DNA of 64,000 nt from Quillaja saponaria (GCA_029379385.1 CM055609.1:9858001-9922000); one strand, 5' to 3'; positions 36,048 to 55,385 are shown, counted from the first letter of the stretch. Made by a program: numbers and translations. The notes: a model not told the origin generated them from the sequence alone.

Positions 36048-39000
36048 TGTTACATCTGGTGCTGCTTGTATTCTGTTGGATTATGATGTCCAATTGATAT
36101 TAATTGTTAGAAATAAAAGAAATTTAGTCCTGATATGAGATGTTAAGCTTCCAAAATTCCCCTCTACATTATAAACTAAAAGAGTTTATTAATAGTAAAT
36201 AAAGTTGCCTATCAATCATGCTGAATCATGTGACTGCAATGTCATTTTTGGTGATAAACAACAATGAAAAAAGATTTTGTGGTAGAAGTACAAGTTTGAG
36301 GGTAAATCCAAGGCTAATTTTTTTTAATGATTTTTAGTTATGACAAATAGCACACAATTTGCAGCAACTACAAAACCTTTGGCTTTGCTCAGATAAAAGA
36401 TCTTGATTTTGGGGGAAAGTAGGAAATGAAACTTTCACCAACCTGCACTTCTTCTTTACTATATTTATTTCACATCTAATTTTTGTAGGTTTATCCCAAA
36501 TCAATCTAAATATTTAATGAGTCATGTGCTTCTCATTATAGTATTACTAGCAGAGGATGCCTTCCATCTCCATGGACTATTATGAAATTACCCACAGAAG
36601 GGGCAATTCAGCATTATGCCAAATGGGGTGTGGCTTCAAACAGAACTGATTAATGTGCTTGAAGTGGGATCTCTACCATAAAATTTTACTAACTTCAATT
36701 CCTTTGTGTAACATAAAATGTTATTTTGGTATGGTGTTTCTACATGGTGGTAACAATCAACATGCAGTAGAGTGGAAATATGATACTATTTATGTTTCCA
36801 CTTTCCTGCAATCTCGGGAGTGATGGATCTATTAAATTAATCGGGATAAGGGGTTGCTTTTAGCTGTTCCGTTTGTTACTTGTTTGTTTGGGGATTATCT
36901 TCCAACATGTTGGAATAAGATAATCTTAAGTTCTTAACTACAAAACCCCTATTATTCCTGCCACCATTTCTTTATTTTCGTTCTGATTGTTACTTGTTGG
37001 TTGTGAATGTGCTTTAAGACTTGTTTTTTTGTTGTCTTCTTCAATAGTTTGGCTGCATAACAAGATTGGTGCCTCAGAAAGGAGTTCATCTTATTAGACA
37101 TGCAATATATCGAACACTAGAGAAAGGCGGACAGTTTGTACTTCTTGGTTCAAGCCCAGTGCCACATATACAGGTAAAATACATTTTCATCTCTTATTTC
37201 ACAAAGATACATGTTTCAAATTTCCTATTACTAGGTATTTTAATATATTATCTGTCTTTAGGCATTCCTTTTAGGATCAAATTTACTAAATTCAATGCTA
37301 CATGAATTGATCTAATCTCATTGATGGCTTGGGAACATTCTTATAGTTTATCACTACAACTTCACTTCTGTAATCCTATAATGCCGTGAAATGTCTGGTC
37401 CTTTAGATTTCTCTACACTTTGGTTTCTTCAAGTGCTACATGTTTTTTTTTCTCTCTCTTTTTGTTATTTTGCTTTCTTTCCCTCTAAATATTATCAATG
37501 GTTGCTGTTCTGAATAAGTTTTTTTTTTTTTTTTTTTTTTTGTATTTTGCGGCTACTGTAATGTATGTATTTCAGGGAAACATTGGGTGTCTTTATAAAT
37601 TTTTCATTAAAATTTTCTACAAGTTAGGTTTCATGTTCCGGTTTTTGTGCTACATAAATCATGAAATGTAGCTTTTCTTAGGAAGATCCTTGTATAATCA
37701 ACTTGACATGATGCCAAGCTCATTGAAAAGTATAAAAAAAATTATATGACACTTTTAAAATTCTGCTTTAGTAACTTTACTTTATGAATTCAAAATAGTT
37801 GGTTTTATGGAGTCATCAGTCAATATGATTCTTGCTGAAATATTCCTATGGCCTTCTCCATATAACAACAATTGAAGTATCTGCATGTTTGAATTTTGAG
37901 ATTAGTTTTTCTTTCTGCCTAATTTCACTGTTGGATACACAAATTATATCAATTTTTGCTGGTTGACCATTACCATTTTTCCTTGTTCAGAGAGAATTTG
38001 AGGGTATTGCAAACCACTTTCAGTATCATGATCATGTTCGATTGATATTGAAGTATGATGAGTCTCTTTCCCATTCCATTTATGCTGCGTCTGACATGTT
38101 CATCATTCCATCTATCTTTGAGCCTTGTGGCCTTACACAGGTAGAGTCTGCATTTCTGTGAACTAATATTGTTTAGGAAATAACTGCAGAACATCACTTA
38201 CTTTACAAAGCCATACCTGTTGGAAAATCTAAATGCTGCATTTCTTTCAATTTCAAGGTTCACAAATTTGCATTGAAAGCACACAACATAGGATTTTAAT
38301 AAGAGTTGTATATAACAAGTGAAATCATTGACTGCAAATGATTTGTTAAACCAAATTCTCGAATCCTTTTTGGAAACCACAGCAATATGGATCTGCTGTT
38401 TAATAAGTTACAAATCCTTGACCTGCATTTGCCTAAGTAAATTTATGGTTGGGGTCAGAACAAAAAGAAAGAAAGAAAGGGGATGGAGGTGAGGGGAGAA
38501 ACTCAATTCATTTGAGGTGGTCCTAGAACCAAAATAAAATTAAAAGGAGGTACAAGGGAAGAGGAAGAACCACATCTGGGAAACAAAACCTGGCAACAGA
38601 GACAGAGAGGGACGAAGAGGGAGAAAAGTAAGAGATAGAGTAGGTAAGCATTGAGGTTGTGTAAGAAAAGAAACCAAGAAAGGTTTTGGAGGGGAGGACA
38701 GTAACTCAATCAGTTGTAGACGGTCCTAGAAGGCTAGAACCGAAATAAACTAAGAGAAGGTGTTAAGGAGGAATTCCATCAGCTAAAGCCAGAAATAGAT
38801 TTGTTCCTCTAATCTGAGAGCCTGTAGAGAGAAGAATAATATGGTGTAATTAATTTTTGACAAGGGTGATGATGGAGAGGAGAATGGAGTGAGAAGCGGA
38901 GAAATATCGCGACATGAGAAAGAGATGAGATCAAAGAGGGGGAGGGAGTGAGAACAGGAAATAGATCCTGAAATGAGGAGGAGATAAGAATGCATTGAGG

Positions 39001-40048
39001 GAAGAATACAGTGTAAATGACTGTCAAAAAAGGATCATTAGTTTGATGATTAGAATGTGAGTTAATGTAATAGCAAAGACAGATTACAGTAATATGATGG
39101 CATGGCAGTTGTATGATTTGAGAAGGTAAAAGGTTGATGTCGGTGGGACTGAAGCCACGAGTATAAGGTATAGAAAATGGGCAAATTTTCTTTGACCACT
39201 GTCTTATTCTTTGATTGGAAAATAGGAGAACATCTTCCTTAGCATGACATCCTTTCAAACGGCCACATCCTTAAGCATGTCAAAAAATTCGCATTTTTAA
39301 TGGAAAACTAAAGCATGAAAGCTGCATGGATGGTATTAACTAAATATCCTTCTTAACAAAATTAATATTACTGATAGGATTCTTCTATGGACTATTTAAT
39401 CTCCTATGAATTCTGTTTCAGATGATATCAATGAGATATGGTGCTGTACCCATCGTAAGAAAAACTGGTGGTCTAAATGACAGGTGGGCTACTCGCTGCC
39501 TAACATAATGGCATCCTTATGTTGAAGTGAGGTTATAATTTTTCCAAGAATCCTTACACATTTTGTATCCTACAGTGTTTTTGATGTTGATGATGATACA
39601 ATACCTCTCCAATTTCGAAATGGATTTACGTTTTTGACTCCGGATGAACAGGTAAATAAGGGTAATATCACTGTTTCTTTAGATCTGTATCCTGCAGAAT
39701 GTACTCTTTTTTCTTCGAATGGGACAGAGGTCTGCCTAAGTACATAACTAAGGATTTTGCCCAAAAAGTTCTCCCCATCCCCACCTCGCTTGTCAGAATC
39801 TTGTCGACGTAAGAAATGTTGGCTCTTGCAATTTGTTGTTCTGGTGAATTCTGATGACAAGCATTTGACAGGGAGTAAACAGTGCTTTGGAACGTGCAAT
39901 TGAACTCTACAGGAACAACCCTGAGAGTTGGAAGCAGCTTGTTCAGAAGGACATGAACATAGATTTTAGTTGGGATTCTTCAGCAACACTATATGAGGAG
40001 CTCTACTCAAAGTCTGTGGCCAGAGCAAGGGCAGCCATTCGTGGTTAA
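25971..40048 (+). CDS. SS4: Starch synthase 4 (granule initiation), one frameshift in exon 4
   Basis: Plastid ADP-glucose starch synthase class IV, needed for granule initiation. Sixteen exons: 25971-26113, 27941-28469, 29785-29866, 29978-31071, 31149-31200, 33219-33341, 33413-33488, 33558-33742, 33836-34030, 34131-34202, 35521-35730, 37048-37173, 37991-38140, 39422-39483, 39576-39651 and 39872-40048. Ignoring one extra base in exon 4, the protein would have 1116 residues (Arabidopsis about 1040). Order: transit peptide (1 to about 45), triple repeat (68-214), long coiled coil (about 252-600), GT5 domain with KVGGL (from Lys633, split by intron 5), then the GT1 domain with [10 protein letters not shown] and KTGGLND (about 1026-1032). 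ATG 25971 was chosen as the first in frame; 25977 is possible. At 30442-30446 an extra base shifts the frame, and the expected reading resumes at [10 protein letters not shown]. Introns contain diverged repeats. Confidence 0.93.
27999..28439 (+). repeat. Three-copy in-frame 147-bp repeat in SS4 exon 2
   Basis: Units begin at 27999, 28146 and 28293, exactly 147 bp (49 codons) apart. Each encodes a version of [37 protein letters not shown] and EF-AEEFN. The units differ at a modest number of positions and remain in frame without stops. The segment is acidic and lysine-rich, between transit peptide and coiled coil. Confidence 0.93.
30439..30450 (+). other. Single-base insertion (frameshift) in SS4 exon 4
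   Basis: GAGTTCGGAATCAAA reads as KEFGIK and then runs to a stop at 30502. With one base fewer in TTCGG the frame gives [13 protein letters not shown], the conserved SS4 coiled-coil sequence, and stays open to the exon end. The exon-length arithmetic also requires one base fewer to join exon 5 in phase. An intron cannot explain it. Most likely an assembly error; a true mutation would truncate the enzyme before its catalytic domains. Confidence 0.85.
32040..32620. repeat. Possible non-autonomous transposon in SS4 intron 5
   Basis: Intron 5 (31201-33218) contains a patch rich in GTTTCCA/TGGAAAC and GAAACG motifs in both orientations (32060-32225), for example TTTCCATAGTTATGGAAGCG. Related wording (GTGTTTCATGAATCGTTTC, TTATCGAAGCGGTACCTTG) recurs at 32545-32600. 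Boundaries are uncertain. The rest of intron 5 is featureless. Confidence 0.3.
38461..38960. repeat. Purine-rich tract in SS4 intron 13
   Basis: For about 500 bp the plus strand is dominated by A and G (runs such as GAAAGAAAGAAAGGGGATGG and GAGAAGCGGAGAAATATCG). Within it, a block around GGTCCTAGAACCAAAATAAA (38518-38537) recurs in altered form at 38721-38752. Intron 13 spans 38141-39421. The minus-strand open frames here are only a by-product of the composition. Confidence 0.6.
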
Positions 40049-41044
40049 AATTTTTTGATGTTTTACTTCCTTTGCAAAAAACAGGCATGCAATCCTATCT
40101 TGGAAAGGAATGATTATTGGATTGCTTTTACATGGAGATGAGACCTCAATCAAAATTCCCTGATAATTGGAATTGAGTTAGTTTCTTCAGTTAGCTAGGA
40201 TGTCTGCAGCTTGAGAAAAAAAAAAAGTTTTAGTAAATAAAATGAAATCATTGCTGGAACGTTCAATGTAGGATCTGATGTTCCCCCGCCTCTCTTCGAC
40301 ACGATACTGTCAGTTAGATTATAGAAGCAAACTGCAATCATGGATGAACACTAGTCACTGATTTGGTTGAGCTCCTGTAAACCTTTCTCATGTGGGAGGT
40401 TGTGCAGATTTTTAATTTTTAACGTTGATGTTTCATAGCATTACAAATTTATATACGTAAAACATGTATGCCTAGTGTATTTTCTCGAAGTATCAGAAAA
40501 TATTGTAAGAAGCATCCACTGTTTTTATCTTGTTGGTAGTTTGTATCTTATTCTCTTTCTCTTCCCTTTGCTCCTCTGACCTCTCCCCTTAGTATGAATC
40601 TCTATCAATAAACAGCAGCAAATAGTTAAAATGGCGTCAAGTGAACAAAACAACTGGTTTTGCGTAAAAATCATTTAGCATGAGAAATAATGAACTTATA
40701 CATACTACACATTCAAGTCAGAGAAACACTAAGCAAGCATTTTTAGCCCTGAGAACCTTTAAGAAGCTATGCAAATTGAATTAATCTGGGTACTCTTAGC
40801 ACTAGATTCACTCTCTTGCCTTTTCTTTTCCTTTATCCTAACATTTTTCTGGTCGTTTGCCCATGAGCATTGCTATTCTTTTAAAAGAATTTCTCTTGAA
40901 CTTTGTCTTTTTAAGTCATTCTCATTCTCTGATGAACTGAATGACCAATATCTGCTGTTTCAGAGATTGGGAAGCACAGGGCTTCAAGCTACTCAAACAT
41001 TCTTGTCCCCCCGAGAAAAGTTATAAAAAATGAGCAAAATCATT
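40049..41044. other. Intergenic region, SS4 to LHCB1 copy 1
   Basis: Contains the SS4 3' flank (AATAAA-like signals near 40240 and 40610) and AT-rich DNA. No gene is recognised; the open frame around 40769-41026 has no familiar features. Confidence 0.4.
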
Positions 41045-41178
41045 TGTAACACCCAAATTTGATTGACCATCATCAAAAGTAAGCAAAGTTTACATTGATC
41101 TCCATTAGTTTGAAACAAATTTACACCATCAACCAGAAATCCAAATAGGAAGGGAAAAAAAAGTCCCATTTTCTAAGT

Positions 41179-42472
<1,294 letters not shown>

Positions 42473-43470
42473 TGGCTTTGATTTTACTTTCTTTTATTAA
42501 TTTCAATCAAATAAATTAATGTGTCACTAGTGGTGAATGAAATATTTATTCTATATTAATTTTTTCTAAGTTTAATGCATTGAGAAATAAACTAACGTGT
42601 GGTAGTTGAATTTATATGATAAATTATAAGTTAAGTTTGAGAAATATTTTATATCCAATTATAAAAAATGGGGTTTTCAAGTAGTCAATTTTTACCACCA
42701 CGTGTACGACCAGATGCTGACCACCTCATAACAATTACCCGTTTGAGTTATAATTGAAAGGCAAGAAAAACCTTCCAAAACAATCTTATATTTGTGTTTT
42801 GTACCCAATTTAAATATGTATTAACTATTACATCCCCTCTTTCTTTCCACTCACTCCTCCACCATCCACCCTGATCGCTTCAAAATTCAAACCCATGGTT
42901 GCTGAAAGCTTTTGAGGTTAAGATGTAATTCCTGAATTTTATTCTCAATAACACATAGCCACGAACCGACTTGAGATGCATCACTTTGATATGTCCAAGT
43001 TTTGAGAGGGGTGGTGGAGTGAATTCTAAAATCTGAATATGGGGTAAAAATATGATTATTGTAAGTTTACAACAAGCTAATAATAAGTTAAAATTATTAG
43101 TAGTGATCAAAGAAATAAAAAGAAAGGGTCATTATTGAAACACATAGGTAGGGAATTAAGTACCCTATTTTTATGGTTAGGTATAGAATAGTTTTATTCT
43201 TTATCTGTCCTTAATAAATGTGAATAGAAACTTTCTTTAGTTTATTGTGGGGGTGGAAAGGCTTCAAGAATAATGTGAAGATATACATAAAAAAAAATCT
43301 TGAGGCTGCAAGTCATTTAAGATTCCAGACATCCAGAGTTTCAGAGTCATTGTTTTGTTTCCTATTTCAATTTTTTTGGTCCTGCAATCTGTAATGACAT
43401 GTGGAGTACGTACATTGGCTAGTGGCTACAACTCAATGAAATGAACCTTAGCATTTGGTGGATTAGAGAG
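42473..43470. other. Intergenic region between LHCB1 copies 1 and 2
   Basis: AT-rich DNA with no gene or defined repeat recognised. It lies inside the spacer of the large inverted repeat. Confidence 0.4.
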
Positions 43471-43473
43471 TGC

Positions 43474-43576
43474 CACGTGGACAAAATAATACAAGGAGAA
43501 AATCTTGAGCTCCCAATGAAATGAAAGATACAGATGTTATTGGATAAGAATCCTACCCCTATAACCCCTTATAAAA
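43474..43576 (+). promoter_or_regulatory. LHCB1 copy 2 light-responsive promoter module
   Basis: G-box CCACGTGG (43473-43480), I-box GATAAG (43543-43548) and TATAAAA (43570-43576) lie in that order within about 190 bp of the ATG at 43665. The G-box plus I-box pair is the classic arrangement of light-regulated photosynthesis promoters. The element set differs from copies 1 and 3, where I see no G-box. Confidence 0.75.
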
Positions 43577-43640
43577 TCCCACCAAACTGCAAAGTTTATT
43601 CCATCACACTCGAACTTCAACTATCAAACCTCATCACTAG

Positions 43641-44457
<817 letters not shown>

Positions 44458-45588
44458 AATTAGAAAATGGGACCTTTTTTTTTCCTTCCTAAGATTGGAT
44501 TTGTGGTTGATAGTGTATATTTGTTTGAAACTAATGGAAATCATAATGTGATGCTCTGTTTACTGTTGATGATGGTCAGTTAAATTTTTTAATACCTACG
44601 CCATTCCCACTTACACATAAAAAAAAAAAAAAGACGCTTAAAATGACTATTTTATATTTTTGCACATATACCAAGTCTAAACTATCTAGCTTCCATTGCT
44701 TTAATTTCTTGGTTTCCTTCCTTTAACCATTTTGCCAAGTGCTTTTGTGGGGGCCTCTAAACTCTCTAGTGCTTACAAAACCCTAGGAGGGATAATTGGA
44801 CAATTTGATTAGTAGTCATGACCATTCACAAAATTACCACTTGATTAATTCCATGTGTGGTGTCAAAGAGACGTGAGTGGGGATTCCAAGTTATTTTGTT
44901 TTCTTCCTAAACATATATATAGTCCTAAATTTGAAAGTTGCTATTTTTCAGTAAAATATGATTATCAAATTTAGCAATGGGCATATTGTCATTTTGTTTA
45001 ACATCAGTCAATCCCCATAAAATCAGCAATGTAGCATCCAGCGATGGTATTCTAAATAATTATAACTCATCCATAGGACCTTAGCTGTTATATATATATA
45101 TTTTTTTGTAGCCTCCAACACGAATGAGATACTTCTAAAAAGAAATACTCAACTGAAACTGAAAAAAATTATGAACAATCGATGATTATTTCAAAACTGT
45201 GCCATATTAGTTGACTGTTACGCAAGTGAAACGGCGCATTTTGAATCTTTGGTTGTCTCTATATATAGATAAACCCTAATTGATTCTTCACGCTATAAAA
45301 CACTTTCTTCATCTGATTAGCATTGGAAAACGGTATGCTTTTCTCTTTCACCCAAAAGCTCTTGGTTAAAAAAAATGTTGTCATACGATATGAATTCAAT
45401 TCAGTTAATTGATCAGAAAGATCATGCAATAGAGATAAATCCAAATTAATTTCTGAATGCATTTAAACATTAATTATTGAGTTGTTATTAAAATCATACC
45501 ATATTATATTGAATTTAGATTTGCAATGAATTCAACATGTTCTTTGAAGGAGGATATGACATCCCTCCACGCTAAAATTAATGGCGTG
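44458..45588. other. Intergenic region after LHCB1 copy 2
   Basis: The first 140 bp are the copy 2 3' untranslated region, similar to that of copy 1 (41045-41178). The rest is AT-rich with no gene recognised. Confidence 0.5.
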
Positions 45589-45835
45589 GTCATTGATTCA
45601 AGGGGATTCTCTTTGGGCTGAGTGGAAGTATGATATTATCCCATACTTTGTCACCAACTGACAAGTCTCATTGTTACTCGGCTATAGTTTATCACGTTCA
45701 TACCATTTTGGAGCAATCACCATAGATATAGGTAAGGGTTCTATAAAACTTTGGGATGACAAATGGACTGACTATTCATGTTGTGGTTGAAGACCCACCA
45801 TGCCAGATATCAAAGTGGCTGAAATTCATTTGATC
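45588..45835 (+). mobile_element. Degenerate LINE ORF2 fragment
   Basis: GDSLWAEWKYDIIP-like wording near 45605, and about 140 bp later IGKGSIKLWDDKWTD, resemble the region between reverse transcriptase and zf-RVT in plant LINEs (LWA.W ... G.GS...LW.D.W). Stops are present. It sits in the spacer between LHCB1 copies 2 and 3. Confidence 0.45.
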
Positions 45836-45860
45836 CAATATGAACGTGACTAGTTAGATT

Positions 45861-46372
45861 CCTAGTCATTATTGTGAACACCAATATGCAAATCTTTCAT
45901 ATTTTTTTTTTCATTACCATGTATATTCTGCTACTAAATTAGACAGATACATTTGTTTGGTGCCATGCCATGGATTACTTCTACCACCACCAGTTAGTTT
46001 AGACTTCCTAATGAAGATACAGCTAGCCCTATCCAAAAGAACAAGTGTCAACTAGGTATTGGAAGAACTAGATACTTATAAAATTCCATGAGATTTTTTA
46101 TAGGTTGGTGGACCATATATTAGTCATGACTCTAGAGGTGATAAGTAGTGCCAATGGTGCCAAGTAGACAAAGAAAATCAACCCATCAAATGTCTTAAGC
46201 CAATACAAATTCAGATAGTGATTCACTAAGATAAGGACCCTTTTTTCTCCATGGCGTTTATAAGAGGCCCAAGCAGCCCAATTTCTAAACACCAACACCA
46301 ATCTCTCAATCCTCTTCTCTTCGTTGAGCTTAATACAATCTTTCCTTTCACTGCTATCACTACAACTCCAGA
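45861..46372 (+). promoter_or_regulatory. LHCB1 copy 3 promoter (I-box, TATA)
   Basis: I-box GATAAGG (46230-46236), TATA-like TATAAG (46259-46264) and the ATG at 46373. A CCAAT motif lies near 46198. This is the inverted partner of 41971-42472, with homology ending near CCTAGTCATTATTG at 45861. Confidence 0.7.
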
Positions 46373-47167
<795 letters not shown>

Positions 47168-47879
47168 GAGATCTGTTGTTTAAACCAATGAAAAATTCTG
47201 TGTGAATTTGAGAGTTGAGTGTGGTGTTTGGTTCTGTGAACTGGAATTGCAAAAAATGAGAATTACATGTAATATTGAATTAATGTTACTTTTTTCTTAG
47301 ATTTTCGTTTAAATATACTTTCTATGGTATTGGATTCAATAGTTTATCTGATTTGTCCAATGGAGCCAATTGAAATTGAAACTTTAATCTTAAAAAGATA
47401 TATAAAACGAGGATTAATTGTGCTAATTTTTTAACACACAGGCCAAACTAATAGCACTTTATTAATTAGCGTATGTGAAGACAATCTTATTTTCATAACT
47501 CGTCAGTCAATTTGTAAAATTAGAAAACTCAAACACATTTAATCTGTAATCAAAATTATTTAATTGACAATGAAAAATATCAACCACGACTTTTTAATTA
47601 ATAAAATATCATTTAAGTTATTTCTCATATTTTTTGAAACTTTTCAACTTTTTAATTCTTTCCATCTTCTATTTCTTCTTTTTCTCTTCATTTTATATCT
47701 TTCACTCATTTTCAAATTTTTCCTATTTTATATCTTGGACAATGGTCGTTTTAGAGCATTGCGTTCTAAATAATGTCGTTCTGGATACGAATTGAAGACT
47801 GAAGAATATTCTAATCTACGGTTCGTTATCTCTCACTGATCAGTGATTAATTGACAAATGCCGTGAAGACCAAAAAAAG
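47168..47879. other. Intergenic region after LHCB1 copy 3
   Basis: AT-rich; holds the copy 3 3' flank and the leader of the next gene. No other feature recognised. Confidence 0.4.
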
Positions 47880-48678
47880 ATGCGACCACCACGGCCGCCG
47901 CCGCCGTCTTTGCACTCCAATTTCTTCTCCTCCCTTAAACAGGTTTATAATATCAATCCCCATTTCCCTTCCCACATATTTCAGAATCTTCCATGTTTTC
48001 TTGCTCATGTTTCTTTGATTTCTACTGATAATACTATATTTGAATTCACAGGTTGAGAAAAGGTTGAAACTAGAGCACCCATCACAAATCCCATCACCTT
48101 CACAATCTCCGTTACAAGAAGTTAACTTTTCAACAACACAATCTTTGAGCTCACCCATATTCCTCCAATTGGGTCAATCCAATGAGAGTTCGACTCTCCA
48201 AGATAGTAGTGAACCTCCTCAAGCATTTCTCTCAATTTCCCAAAACTTCTCACCTACCCATCAAGACCCACCTCAGATAAATGCTTTAGATCACCCCAGA
48301 ATTAGTGAATATGAAGAGGAAGAAATTGATGATATTCAACAGTTGATGCAGCTGTTGGGATTATCAGAAGAAGAGAGACAAAGGGTTGGTTTTGATGATG
48401 ACAGTGGTTGTAGTTCTTGTTATTGTGAAGGTGGGTTTTATTCAAAGATTGTTGGGGTGAAGGGGCCAAAGTGTAAGAAGGAAGCAAGGAGGTTAGATGG
48501 GTGGATTCAACACTTCCTGGATTCTGGTGAGGAGGGTAGGAAACAGCCCTTAAGATTAGCTCACTTGCTTTTGGGTAAAGCTGCATTTATTTCTGAGGGT
48601 GCTGATGGTGGTTTTGGAGGCTTGGAGTTTCCTTCAACCATAGAGGAGTTTCTGCACCATGATCCTCCTAAGGACTGA
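47880..48678 (+). CDS. Small plant protein of unknown function, two exons
   Basis: Exons 47880-47942 and 48052-48678 give 229 residues. Exon 1 encodes a proline-rich start (MRPPRPPPP, then SLHSNFFSSLKQ), and the GT-AG intron is in phase with VEKRLKLEHPSQ. The middle is low-complexity, rich in Ser, Gln and Pro. The C-terminal half is more ordered: EEEEIDDIQQLMQLLGLSEE, a Cys-containing CSSCYCEGGF, then RRLDGWIQHFL, LRLAHLLLGKAAF and FPSTIEEFLHHDPP. No signal peptide or membrane segment. I do not recognise the family. A second, decayed copy exists at 54014-54641. Its stop is about 690 bp from the convergently transcribed FLS2 stop. Confidence 0.75.
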
Positions 48679-49370
48679 AGCCAAGCTCAGGTGCGCCAAG
48701 GTATGTAATTTTTGTTATTGAATTTTCACTTCTACTTTTAACAAATTGTTCCTGACTCACCACCATCAATGATTGTATAACTGATATTGAGTTTTATATA
48801 AACAGTTTTACTGTTATTTTTATTTGATGTTTCGTATTGTGTATTTTGTTAATTTATTTTACCATTTAATGTAAACTCCTCTGGCATCACTCTGAGGTCC
48901 TATTATGAAGCTTTAGATCAGAATATTTGCTTATATATTAGAATTACTGAGCCTAGAAGACAGAGAAAACTTCAGGGTTCACAATTGAAAAGCTGTATTC
49001 TTACCTGAAACTTTACATCCTAGGAAAAAAACATTAAGATGATTCATTGGAATTAATTTTATAAATTACAAAATACAAGGGAAAAACGGAAGCAATTGCA
49101 TAACTCTTTCAAAACATACCAGTGATTACTTACAGCACCTAAAACGTCCTTTGAACCATCACTTCTTTTTACCTTATTTGTAACTGAAAATTTGGATAAG
49201 CATTATGGAGACAGAAGAATCTGCTATTTCTCTATTTTGGAGCAACCAGCAATGAAGGAATGAAGCTGATTTCTTCCCTCTAATTGTGAAAATAAAGCAG
49301 CAGAACTTGTCCTATGATGCTTGCCATTTCTTGGCAATATATTAAGGATTGTGAATTGGGATGTGCAATA
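48679..49370. other. Intergenic region (convergent 3' flanks)
   Basis: 3' flanks of the unknown gene and FLS2. No gene or element recognised. Confidence 0.4.
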
Positions 49371-53345
<3,975 letters not shown>

Positions 53346-54013
53346 ATACTTTTCCACCACTACCCTACCCACCAGCTATAAGATTGTGAATTTGTGATGG
53401 CCGCCAGAAGAATTTGCATTTGATCTCTTACATATTCTGTTTTCTTGCACTTTATTATTCTGCAGTTCTGCGTTCCCACGATGTTTTTCACTAGTTGCAA
53501 ATAAAGAACAAAACCGAGGAGTTGAGATTGGACTCTCTGTCGAACGTAGATGTAGGATCCCACTGTTCACAGAGAATGGGAATATCTATACTAGCCCTAT
53601 ATGAAGCATAGTTTTAGAAAATTGTAGTTGCAGCCTGAGAATGATAATATTCTTTCATATCTGCCCCTTCCCCCGGACTTAACGTTCAGCCTCTCTTAAA
53701 GGTTTTATGCCCGCTCAAACTGATGGTTTTAGCAACCATTCCATTTTATTCGTTTTGCTCAACAGGACCAGTATATTTTACCAAGGAAGGAGCACCATTT
53801 TCCTCTTGGGTACTAGTCGATAGGCATGCATGTTGCACGTGAGGACTCGATTTGTTCAGTCATAGTATTTGCTAAAGATTGGGATCTTAGTATTGAGTTA
53901 GAATTCTTACTTTTATTTGATTGATATCTACTATGACATGCAGTTGCAAACCATAGTTTGGGCATTTTATTATCAACAAATAAATGTAGGAATATTATCC
54001 CTTCTATCACATT

Positions 54014-54641
54014 TTCAGATTCTTGTTTTCCTTGCTTGCATTATTCGCCTGATTCTGTATTTGAATTCACAGGTTTAGAAGAGACTGATTTTAGACCACG
54101 CATTACAAAGCTTACCACCTGCACCACCAGTACCAACACAACCTCCATCACAAGAATTAACTTTTTAGCAACACAATCTTTGAGCTCACCCATATCCCCC
54201 AAGTTTGGACCAACCCAATGAAAGCTGGACTCTCCAAGGTGGTAGTGAACCCCCTCAAGCATTCCTCTCCATTTCCCAATAATTAACCAACGGACCAACC
54301 CATCATGACCCACCTCAGAAAAAAGCTCCGGATCACCCCAGAATTTTTTAAGGAAGCTGAAGAGGAAAGAATTGTTGGTATTAAGCTGTTGATGCTGCTC
54401 TTGTGGTTATCAGAAGAAGAAAGCAAAACAAAGGGCTGATTTTGATGATGACATTGGTAGTAATTCTTGTCATTGTGAAGGTGGGTTATATTTAAAGATT
54501 ATTGGAGTGAAGGAGTCAAGTGTAAGAAAGAACCAGAGGAGTTAGATGGGTGAATTCAACATCTTCTGGATTTTGGTGGAGATGGAAAGCTGCTTCTATT
54601 TCTGAGGGTGCTGATGGTGGTTTTGGAGGCTTGGAGTTTCC
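54014..54641 (+). pseudogene. Decayed copy of the 47880-48678 unknown gene
   Basis: Similarity begins in the intron (TGTATTTGAATTCACAGGTT) and continues through CACAATCTTTGAGCTCACCC, CCCACCTCAGA, TATCAGAAGAAGA, TTTTGATGATGAC and TGATGGTGGTTTTGGAGGCT, ending at TTGGAGTTTCC. Exon 1 is missing, several frameshifts and stops are present, and about 40 bp around the KQPLRLAHLLLG segment are deleted. It is fused head-on to an FLS2 fragment at 54641/54642. Confidence 0.88.
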
Positions 54642-55385
54642 GTGGGATTGTTTAAACTGAAACTGACACCATACAAAGAACTGCTGTTGCAAATACTTTC
54701 AGGCATGCTTCCATTGAAACTATATTACCATATAAGTCTAGTAACTGCAAGTTATTGAGGTTTCCTAATTCAAATGGAACTTGACCAGAAGAGAATTTCC
54801 AGTACGAACTAACTCTGAAAGTTGGGACGCCTGGGAGCAAAACCCCAACTGAGGTGGAACTTGGAAGAGACCCTGTTAATGAATTTGAAGTTAGATTAAG
54901 AACCTGGAGGCCTGAAATGTTCCCAACAAATGGGGATATCACCCCTTGAAGCTGCTTTTCGACTAACAAATCGAAATGACTTGATTTGGAGAACGGTCAC
55001 AACTCACAAGCAATGCCAGACCAATTACAGTGATGGTTAGTATCAATCCAATCTGCAAATGCTCCAAATGGGTCATTGGTGATTGAATTTCAAGCCTTCA
55101 AAGCCTCAATTTCAAATTGTAAAGTTGTTTCTGTAGACAAAACTACAGATAGAACAGAACATATTATGACTAAAATCAAACTTGCTCTTTGACTTCTCAT
55201 TGGTATATGGAATAGTTTGATAATGATATCAAAACCTGACTTAAATGAAAGCTTTATACAAAAAAAGTAAGCAACTTGATTTATACCCCACAAATCTTGA
55301 GCTTGACATATTAATGAAAAAAATTCCCAAATTGGAAAAACTCAAATATGGCTGTACTTCTTTGAACTTTGACTTTCAGAACCTA
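54642..55385 (-). pseudogene. Truncated FLS2 pseudogene (5' end and promoter)
   Basis: Minus strand. The relic starts with an ATG at 55200 and encodes a signal-peptide-like stretch (SLILVIICSVLSVVLST), then EIEALKA, then after shifts [20 protein letters not shown] and LDLYGN. It ends at the point matching FLS2 position 52611. Compared with FLS2 it has a 14-bp deletion at the inner end and several frameshifts. All later LRRs, membrane helix and kinase are absent. Promoter similarity continues to about 55385. Confidence 0.9.

Noticed and set aside
38783..39258. Minus-strand open frames of 70 and 149 codons in SS4 intron 13
   Set aside because: Result of the purine-rich plus strand (few stops on the pyrimidine strand). 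Low-complexity Ser/Pro/Leu product with no domain.
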